This document shows, piece after piece, positions 1 through 4,235 of a stretch of 8,886 bases of DNA. The DNA is taken from positions 1 through 8,886 of the forward strand of contig JAGBXH010000116.1 of NCBI GenBank assembly GCA_017629395.1, in the 5' to 3' direction. The number at the start of each line of letters is the position of its first letter. Within the stretch, counting starts at the first letter, position 1. The translations under genes and the position numbers were made by a program. Below the pieces are notes generated by a model. It made no database searches. It was not told where the DNA came from and saw nothing but the letters and a program-made list of their open reading frames with translations. This DNA comes from Clostridia bacterium. Lineage in GTDB: Bacteria; Bacillota; Clostridia; Oscillospirales; CAG-272.

Positions 1-748
1 AGCGGATCTTATCGCCCATCGTGCGCCAAAAGTCCACGCATTCGGCGCGCTTTTGGTCGTAATCGAATGCCGGCGGCTGCTCTTTTGCGCGAATTGCGCC
101 CGTAAAGCGCAGGGATTTGCCCGCCTCAAGGCTGTAGCGCACCTCGAAATAATCGGCAGCGGCAAAGCTGTGCCCGCTTGGGGAGTCGGTGACAAAGCGA
201 ACGTCCAAGCCCTCGGGGCAAAGCGTCAGATACCCCATATCGCTGCCTGCGGTGTGATCGGAAAGCTGCCGCCAGGTGCGCTTGAGCATATACCAGTTTT
301 TTTCGTTGGGGCAGTAGGGGGAGTATCCCTCCTGATGCTGATTGACCATGTACTTTTCCTGCCCGGAGCGGGGAAGCAGCCCGATGCTGCCGTGGGCGTG
401 CTCGGGGGAGTTGTTTTGCAGCGTGACGCAAAAATACACGGTGGGATTGCGCTCCTCTCCCGCAAATGCCTCCACGCGCACCTGCACCTCGGCGTCGGCA
501 ATGACCTCGTAGATGGGCAGACCGTACTCGATCTCGCGAAAGCGCGTGTCCTCGGGGTCAAAGCCCACCATGTCCCTGCCGTGCAGGAACAAAAGCCCCA
601 CGCCGGGCTGCCCTACGTGGACGCCGTTATCCAAAAGCGACAGCGTCAGCAGCTTGAAATCGGGGCACAGAACGGCTACCCGCTCGGACAAGGGGCGGTG
701 CAGGTAGACCTTGGTGGTTTTGGGGCGTTGCCAGGCAGGTGCTTTCAT
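1..748 (-). CDS. Partial CDS, N-terminal part of a probable glycoside hydrolase-like protein
   Basis: This reading frame is open from an ATG at 748 to the left edge, so only the first 249 residues are present and the C-terminus is missing. The start follows AAAGGAG (757-763) at 8 nt and begins MKAPAWQRPKTTKVYLHR. The visible part has no signal peptide or membrane segment and looks cytoplasmic. It is rich in alternating beta-strand patterns: EIEYGLPIYEVIADAEVQVR at about 72-91, VYFCVTLQNNS, and YFEVRYSLEAGKSLRFTGAI near 210-229. It ends in a helical stretch, KRAECVDFWRTMGDKI. Strands of this kind followed by such a helix resemble the N-terminal sandwich of six-hairpin glycosidases, with a catalytic barrel expected beyond the edge. 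No catalytic residue is visible, so the enzyme class is inference. The gene diverges from the recombinase gene and is probably ordinary chromosomal context rather than part of the switch system. Confidence 0.6.
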   Translation of the reverse strand, partial: MKAPAWQRPKTTKVYLHRPLSERVAVLCPDFKLLTLSLLDNGVHVGQPGVGLLFLHGRDMVGFDPEDTRFREIEYGLPIYEVIADAEVQVRVEAFAGEERNPTVYFCVTLQNNSPEHAHGSIGLLPRSGQEKYMVNQHQEGYSPYCPNEKNWYMLKRTWRQLSDHTAGSDMGYLTLCPEGLDVRFVTDSPSGHSFAAADYFEVRYSLEAGKSLRFTGAIRAKEQPPAFDYDQKRAECVDFWRTMGDKIR

Positions 749-778
749 GGGTGGCTCTCCTTTGATGGTATTGCGTTT

Positions 779-807
779 ATTGTAGCACAATTCCCCCAAA
801 AAAGCAA
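779..807 (-). promoter_or_regulatory. Promoter of the leftward glycosidase-like gene
   Basis: Read on the minus strand there is TTGCTT (807-802), a 17-nt spacer, and TACAAT (784-779), with TGC just before the -10 hexamer (extended -10). Transcription would start near 772, giving a leader of about 24 nt that contains the AAAGGAG site. It is assigned by consensus match only. Confidence 0.6.
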
Positions 808-833
808 GTGCACAAGAAAATAAACGCGCAAAG

Positions 834-860
834 GGGCGCGCAGGCACAGCCTGCGCGCCC
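834..860. other. Strong GC-rich hairpin between divergent promoters
   Basis: GGGCGCGCAGGC (834-845), loop ACA, and its exact complement (849-860) form a perfect 12-bp stem. It lies between the -35 boxes of the two divergent promoters, so neither promoter transcribes it directly. There is no clean T-run on either side: TTGTGC follows on the plus strand, and CTTTGCGCG then a T-rich stretch follows on the minus strand. It could block read-through arriving from outside, or act as a DNA-level insulator or protein site. The role is unknown. Confidence 0.5.
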
Positions 861-876
861 TTGTGCATGGGTTGGT

Positions 877-905
877 GTGAAAAATCCGCGATTTTTTGGT
901 ACAAT
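877..905 (+). promoter_or_regulatory. Promoter of the recombinase gene
   Basis: GTGAAA (877-882), a 17-nt spacer and TACAAT (900-905) with TGG in front (extended -10) stand upstream of the recombinase. Start of transcription would be near 912, with the GGAGG ribosome site at 928-932. The -10 hexamer and TGN element match those of the divergent promoter at 779-807. Confidence 0.55.
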
Positions 906-939
906 ATACATATACGTGCAAAAAAGCGGAGGACGGAAC

Positions 940-1782
940 ATGAATCGACTTACAGTGAACGAAAATAGCGTACAGAATTTTGCAAGCTACCTGCATGAGC
1001 ATGAAAGAAGCGGCGCAACGGTGGAAAAATACCTGCGCGACGTGCGTGCGTTTTGCGCCTTTGTGCAGGGACGTGACATTGACAAACAGACAATCATGGA
1101 ATATAAAGCCCACCTTGGCGCGCACTACGCCGTGGCGAGCGCAAATTCCATGCTTGCCGCGCTTAACGCTTTTTTGCGCTTTTGCGGTGCGCAAGAGCTT
1201 TGCATCAAGCGGTTTTCGGTGCAAAGACAGATCTTTTGCGCCAAGGACAAGGAGCTGACGCGCGCAGAATACGTGCGCTTGATCAGCACGGCGGCGAAAA
1301 AGCGCGACGAGAGGCTGTGCTTACTGCTGCAGACCATTTGCGGCACGGGCATCCGCGTCAGCGAGCTGGAGTTTATTACCGTGGAGGCGGTGCGCAGGGG
1401 AGAGGCGACTGTGCGCTGCAAGGGAAAGCAGCGCCGTATTTTCATTGTGCCCGAGCTGCAACGCAAGCTGATGCGCTATGCCAGGGCAAGGGGGGTAAGG
1501 CAGGGCAGCGTTTTCGTCACGCGCAGCGGCAATCCGATCAGCCGCCACAGCATCTGGCGCATGATGAAGGCATTGTGCAAGCAGGCAGGCGTGCAGGAAA
1601 GCAAGGTGTTCCCGCACAATCTGCGACACCTGTTTGCGCGCACGTTTTACAATATGGAAAAGGATATTGCAAAGCTTGCGGACATTCTCGGCCACGCAAG
1701 CATTGAAACCACGCGCATTTACATCGTCACGACGGGCGCAGAGCACGTCAAGAGGATGCGGCAGATGCACCTGATCCTATAA
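940..1782 (+). CDS. Tyrosine recombinase / site-specific integrase (XerC/D-like), likely the invertase of the adjacent switch
   Basis: This 280-aa protein has the full catalytic set of the tyrosine recombinase family. Arg139 lies in GTGIRVSEL, Lys161 in CKGKQRR, His226 and Arg229 in HNLRH, His252 in LGHASIETT, and the nucleophile Tyr261 in TRIY. The spacing from Arg229 to His252 to Tyr261 is the same as in XerD. An N-terminal SAM-like DNA-binding domain covers about residues 5-90 (YLHEHERSGATVEKYLRDVR). Such enzymes cut and rejoin two DNA sites through a 3'-phosphotyrosine link, giving integration, excision or inversion. The frame is open upstream to 808, but the ATG at 940 is chosen because GGAGG lies 7 nt before it and a promoter at 877-905. 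The stop is only 54 bp before the left arm of a perfect 21-bp inverted repeat, so inversion of the segment 1858-2162 is its most likely job. A full-length, intact active site argues against a relic. Confidence 0.93.
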   Translation: MNRLTVNENSVQNFASYLHEHERSGATVEKYLRDVRAFCAFVQGRDIDKQTIMEYKAHLGAHYAVASANSMLAALNAFLRFCGAQELCIKRFSVQRQIFCAKDKELTRAEYVRLISTAAKKRDERLCLLLQTICGTGIRVSELEFITVEAVRRGEATVRCKGKQRRIFIVPELQRKLMRYARARGVRQGSVFVTRSGNPISRHSIWRMMKALCKQAGVQESKVFPHNLRHLFARTFYNMEKDIAKLADILGHASIETTRIYIVTTGAEHVKRMRQMHLIL

Positions 1783-1795
1783 AAAAGGGGGAGAG

Positions 1796-1826
1796 AAAAA
1801 GAAAAAAACCGATGCGCGCGCATCGG
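1796..1826 (-). terminator. Leftward intrinsic terminator between recombinase and switch
   Basis: An 18-bp perfect palindrome (1809-1826) forms a hairpin with stem CCGATGC and loop GCGC. Read on the minus strand it is followed by T7-C-T5 (from 1808 down to 1796), a classic rho-independent layout. It would stop transcription coming from the right before it runs antisense into the recombinase gene. On the plus strand no T-run follows, so it is a poor terminator for the recombinase mRNA. Confidence 0.75.
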
Positions 1827-1836
1827 CATGATCACA

Positions 1837-1857
1837 TAATGGGAGTTATGTTGCATA
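1837..1857 (+). repeat. Left arm of perfect 21-bp inverted repeat (IRL)
   Basis: This begins TAATGGGAG and ends TTGCATA, and is an exact reverse complement of 2163-2183. Identity stops at once on both sides (1858 and 1836 mismatch), as expected for a recombination site rather than a larger duplication. The arm holds a small dyad, GTTATG-TTG-CATAAC (1845-1859), a plausible binding and crossover core for a tyrosine recombinase. Confidence 0.9.
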
Positions 1858-1859
1858 AC

Positions 1860-1896
1860 AAAAAAGAGCCACCGTGCTTACGCCGTGGCTCTCCTT
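1860..1896. terminator. Strand-asymmetric terminator hairpin inside the invertible segment
   Basis: AGAGCCAC (1865-1872) pairs with GTGGCTCT (1885-1892), and after one mismatch the inner stem GTG/CGC (1874-1876 with 1881-1883, including one G-T pair) closes a four-base loop. On the minus strand it is followed directly by T6 (1865-1860), a strong terminator. On the plus strand the tail is CCTTTT, which is weaker. In the present orientation it would insulate the inner promoter from recombinase read-through. After inversion the strong face would read rightward just before the right repeat arm and the pilin gene. Confidence 0.7.
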
Positions 1897-2051
1897 TTGA
1901 CGCGCTCTTTGCGGGCTTTTTTGCAGGTATGCAGCCCGAGCGATACGATAAAATGCAGCAAATTTTCAGCCGAAAAAGCAAAAAGAGCATAACGAATCCA
2001 CCTTGCGTCCAAGCTGTAAAAACGTGCAGGCTCGTAAGGCTTTATCGTCAT
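1878..2051 (-). CDS. Possible small ORF wholly inside the invertible segment (57 aa)
   Basis: The frame reads MTIKPYEPARFYSLDARWIR and continues through a hydrophobic middle (YALFAF..., LLHFIVSLGL, about residues 21-40) to a very basic tail (CKKARKERVKRRATA). An in-frame ATG at 2072 would add seven residues. It does not match a family I know. For it: codons look natural, and the stop at 1878-1880 falls in the loop of a hairpin whose T6 tract lies on the same strand, so gene and terminator agree. Against it: there is no good ribosome site (only purine-rich AAGAAAAGAG before 2051) and only a weak promoter (TATGAT at 2122-2117 without a convincing -35). It could be a small membrane or basic protein, or a chance frame. 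Confidence 0.3.
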   Translation of the reverse strand: MTIKPYEPARFYSLDARWIRYALFAFSAENLLHFIVSLGLHTCKKARKERVKRRATA

Positions 2052-2103
2052 GCTCTTTTCTTGTCGTTTCATGTACGAAATGGAGCGTTTTGTGATAATC
2101 CTA

Positions 2104-2132
2104 TTGATTTCCGCGTATCATAATGCTAAAAT
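2104..2132 (+). promoter_or_regulatory. Invertible promoter facing the pilin operon
   Basis: TTGATT (2104-2109), a 17-nt spacer and TAAAAT (2127-2132), with TGC directly before the -10 hexamer (extended -10), is the best promoter-like sequence in the segment. Transcription would start near 2139, giving an mRNA leader of about 90 nt that crosses the right repeat arm and includes the AGGAG site at 2215-2219. It lies 30 bp inside the right arm, so inversion would move it away from the operon and point it left. Confidence 0.75.
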
Positions 2133-2162
2133 AAACCGAAAATGCAGAAGTAGTGGGATAAC

Positions 2163-2183
2163 TATGCAACATAACTCCCATTA
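2163..2183 (-). repeat. Right arm of perfect 21-bp inverted repeat (IRR)
   Basis: This is the exact reverse complement of 1837-1857 over all 21 bp. It begins TATGCAACAT and ends CCCATTA. It sits 46 bp before the pilin start codon, within the expected transcript leader. The inner half of its dyad is one base weaker than in the left arm, because CATAAC becomes CATAGT when read on the minus strand. Confidence 0.9.
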
Positions 2184-2229
2184 CGTTGCAAAGCGAAAAA
2201 TTATATATATAAAAAGGAGAAAAAGAAAA

Positions 2230-3438
2230 ATGAGAAACAACAAAGGGTTTTCCCTCGTTGAGCTGATCGTGGTTATTGCCATCATGGCAGTCCTCGCTGC
2301 CGTGGCTGTGATTGGTGTCAGCATTTATATTCCTAAGGCGCAGAAGCAGGCTGATGCAGAACTGCTCAACGTGCTGTCTGATGCTCTCAGAGCTGCATGC
2401 CTGAGTGAGGGTGTTGACCCCAATACCGTGAACGCAACTATTGCGGTTGATGCAAACGGTAAACTGGCTACAAAGGCAGACGGCTCGGTTGATATTAAGA
2501 ATGTAGATGCCGATATCGCAAGCCTTTTCAACGAGGTGTTCACCGAGAAGAATGCGAAGTTCAATATCGTAGAGAAGAATTTCATTAAGTTCTCGAATGG
2601 TAAGTTTGGTTGGAGTGATGGTTCTAATAATCCTACCTTGAATTATGGTGGCAGTACTATCGTGCTTGATCAGAAGGATATTGATGCTCTGAAGGATAGT
2701 ACGTTTGGCAAGATGGGTATTGAGACGCTTTTGGGTCAACTGGATATGGTTACCGGTATTGCTGCTAACTTGGATTCTAGTGCATATATGAATGTTCTCT
2801 TGAGTGAAGATTTCCTTAATTGCGCATTGCTCTCAATGGGTATTGAACAAACCGCGATTGATGACATGACCAAACAGGATAAGGTTGACACTTTAATGGT
2901 TAAACGCGAAGAACTGGCGCGCGAGGCTCTCAAACAAAAGGGAATCGATAATCCTACTCTCGAGCAGCTTGAGGCTGCAATAAATCAAGTTCAGGCAAAT
3001 GCTGTAGTTCTATATACGGCACAGGTAACAGCCAAGATGGATAGTGCAGGAATTGAATCTTTACTTGCTACTTCCAATAAAGATCAAATCGTTGAAAATA
3101 TGATGAGTAGCGATAAGTCTGGTGATGGCATCGCTCAAGCAGCTATGATGTGTGGTCTGTATACCTCGTACGTAAATTCTTCCTATGGCGCTCATCTTAC
3201 TGAGGCTCAGAAGGAAGTTAATGTACAGAACGTATTGGATGCGTTGGAAAATGATGACAAGTTTATGGAGTATATTTACGAAACCGAGCAGGGGAAGAAG
3301 GATTTGGAAGGTTACTTGGGCTCTCTTAACATGATCAGTAGCAGTACGAGTGACTCTAATGCAACGAATTCTTTGATCGTTAATGGTTTTGCTGATCCGG
3401 ATTTGATTGCTGGCTTGAACCAAGCTACCGGGAAGTAA
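2230..3438 (+). CDS. Type IV prepilin-like protein with an unusually long body
   Basis: The 402-aa product begins MRNNKG|FSLVELIVV. This is a class III signal with Gly at -1, Phe at +1 and Glu at +5 (E11), followed by a hydrophobic helix to about residue 32. Such proteins are cut and N-methylated by a prepilin peptidase and assembled into pili or pseudopili by an ATPase/PilC-type machine. None of these parts is in the window. After the helix comes an Ala-rich segment (about 36-60), a DGS/DNG-rich part (70-140), and a long mostly helical, acidic tail with only three Cys (57, 198, 308). Many type IV pilins are 130-200 aa, so this is large. The frame is open back to 2050, but that would run through the repeat arm. 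The ATG at 2230 is chosen for AGGAG at 2215-2219, 10 nt away, and because it places the prepilin motif at the N-terminus. It is the first gene after the invertible promoter. Confidence 0.88.
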   Translation: MRNNKGFSLVELIVVIAIMAVLAAVAVIGVSIYIPKAQKQADAELLNVLSDALRAACLSEGVDPNTVNATIAVDANGKLATKADGSVDIKNVDADIASLFNEVFTEKNAKFNIVEKNFIKFSNGKFGWSDGSNNPTLNYGGSTIVLDQKDIDALKDSTFGKMGIETLLGQLDMVTGIAANLDSSAYMNVLLSEDFLNCALLSMGIEQTAIDDMTKQDKVDTLMVKREELAREALKQKGIDNPTLEQLEAAINQVQANAVVLYTAQVTAKMDSAGIESLLATSNKDQIVENMMSSDKSGDGIAQAAMMCGLYTSYVNSSYGAHLTEAQKEVNVQNVLDALENDDKFMEYIYETEQGKKDLEGYLGSLNMISSSTSDSNATNSLIVNGFADPDLIAGLNQATGK

Positions 3439-3467
3439 AGAAGATTTTGTTTTAGGAGTGATTACAT

Positions 3468-3554
3468 ATGAATCGTTTGAATGTTTTGTTGTTACATTTA
3501 TGCAAAAAACAAAGACTTGCGCAGATGTGTATGCTTCAGCATATTCTCGCGTGA
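3468..3554 (+). CDS. Short leader ORF (28 aa) between pilin and Lgt-like genes
   Basis: MNRLNVLLLHLCKKQRLAQM... is preceded by AGGAG (3454-3458) at 9 nt, a better ribosome site than that of the following gene. It ends in TGA at 3552-3554, only 12 nt before the ATG of the Lgt-like gene and in the same frame. It could be a coupling or leader peptide that brings ribosomes to the next start. Alternatively it is the first part of a once longer Lgt-like protein now interrupted by a TGA. It has no recognisable family. A second frame (ATG at 3500, stop at 3574) overlaps it without a ribosome site. Confidence 0.4.
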   Translation: MNRLNVLLLHLCKKQRLAQMCMLQHILA

Positions 3555-3566
3555 CAAATTATCCGT

Positions 3567-4235
3567 ATGAATAGCTTCTGGATTTGTATTTGTATTGGGC
3601 TTACCCTCATGGTATGGCTGTTCTTGTCAAGGAAGTCTATCTATAACCTAAAAATATGGCAATCGATCATACTCATGATTACGCTTCCGATTGTTGGATT
3701 TTCCGGGGCGAAGCTACTTTATGTCATTGAAAATTTTGAAAAAGTCATGTCGGGCGGAGACGTTGGCATGTCTTTCTTTGGAACGGTATTTATCGTACCG
3801 ATAGTTATGCCTCTTGTAGGCAAAATGCTAGGCGTGCCAATGCGTAATACGTTGGATATTTGCATTCCCGGAGGTATTGCGGTGTTGGGCTGCATGCGGG
3901 TCAACTGCTTTATATCCGGGTGCTGTAGCGGAATACTTGTGCATGGTTTTGACACTTGGTTTCCTCTGCCTGTCCAACTGTTTGAAGCGATTGGAGACTT
4001 TATGATATTAACGCTGATTCTTTGGTGGGAGAAATCTCATATTCCCAAAGGACGTATCTATCCAATGTTTCTTATACTTTATGGCATTCTGAGATTTTTC
4101 CTTGAATGGTTCCGAATAACTGAGAGACCTTGGCTTGGAATGGCTCACGGTCACTGGTTTTCCATTCTTGCATTAGCAATCGGTTTTACTACATTCATTA
4201 TAATGGAAAGGAGCGAAAAACATGCTCAAAAATAA
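3567..4235 (+). CDS. Lgt-like (prolipoprotein diacylglyceryl transferase family) membrane protein
   Basis: The 222-aa polytopic membrane protein has Lgt-family landmarks in order: GMSFFG (67-72), RVNCFISGCCSG (111-122), PVQLFEA (135-141), GRIYP and YGILRFFLEWFR (162-183, with Arg176 and Glu180), and GHWFSI near the end. Lgt transfers diacylglyceryl from phosphatidylglycerol to the lipobox cysteine of prolipoproteins at the membrane. Here the His of the E. coli GMSFHGG motif (His103, reported essential) is aligned with Phe71, so catalysis is uncertain. It is also short: E. coli Lgt is about 290 aa. The start at 3567 has no clear ribosome site, and translation may depend on the leader ORF ending 12 nt before it. 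The 3' end overlaps the giant gene by 14 nt, so the two are probably translationally coupled. I do not call it lgt because it looks like a divergent, operon-specific paralogue. Confidence 0.78.
   Translation: MNSFWICICIGLTLMVWLFLSRKSIYNLKIWQSIILMITLPIVGFSGAKLLYVIENFEKVMSGGDVGMSFFGTVFIVPIVMPLVGKMLGVPMRNTLDICIPGGIAVLGCMRVNCFISGCCSGILVHGFDTWFPLPVQLFEAIGDFMILTLILWWEKSHIPKGRIYPMFLILYGILRFFLEWFRITERPWLGMAHGHWFSILALAIGFTTFIIMERSEKHAQK

Larger units (their letters stand above)
1837..2183. other. Invertible promoter segment (phase-variation switch), ON orientation
   Basis: Perfect 21-bp inverted repeats flank 305 bp (1858-2162) lying between a tyrosine recombinase gene and a pilin-like operon. Inside are a rightward promoter at the right end (2104-2132) and a terminator hairpin at the left end (1865-1892). 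The family precedent is recombinase-linked invertible promoters such as fimS of E. coli, the Bacteroides capsule promoters, and the cwpV and flagellar switches of Clostridioides difficile. As written the promoter points at the pilin gene. Inversion maps position x to 4020-x. It would turn the promoter toward the recombinase and place the hairpin at about 2128-2155 in front of the pilin gene. Inversion itself is inferred and not visible in one sequence. Confidence 0.85.

Noticed and set aside
53..823. Rightward 256-codon frame over the left gene
   Set aside because: It is antisense to the leftward gene, which has a ribosome site, a promoter and protein-like strand patterns. The rightward product looks like a shadow of GC-rich codons.
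1812..2123. Rightward 103-codon frame across the left repeat arm
   Set aside because: It has no ribosome site, it crosses a recombination site, and its sequence looks random. The leftward frame in the same DNA is the more natural of the two.
1837..2183. Interpretation as an insertion sequence or integrated mobile element
   Set aside because: The recombinase lies outside the inverted repeats, the segment has no transposase, and no target duplication or tRNA attachment site is visible. An invertible switch fits better.
2186..2213. Promoter-like TTGCAA-16-TATAAA outside the invertible segment, just before the pilin gene
   Set aside because: Transcription would start near 2220, after the AGGAG site at 2215-2219, so the mRNA would lack its ribosome site. 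It is probably just the AT-rich leader. If active it would weaken the switch model, so 5'-end mapping is worthwhile.
2050..2229. Upstream extension of the pilin frame (60 more codons)
   Set aside because: It would run through the promoter and repeat arm and bury the prepilin signal, which must be N-terminal.
2101..2739. Leftward 212-codon frame over the pilin gene
   Set aside because: It is antisense to a clear prepilin gene, with no ribosome site or family pattern.
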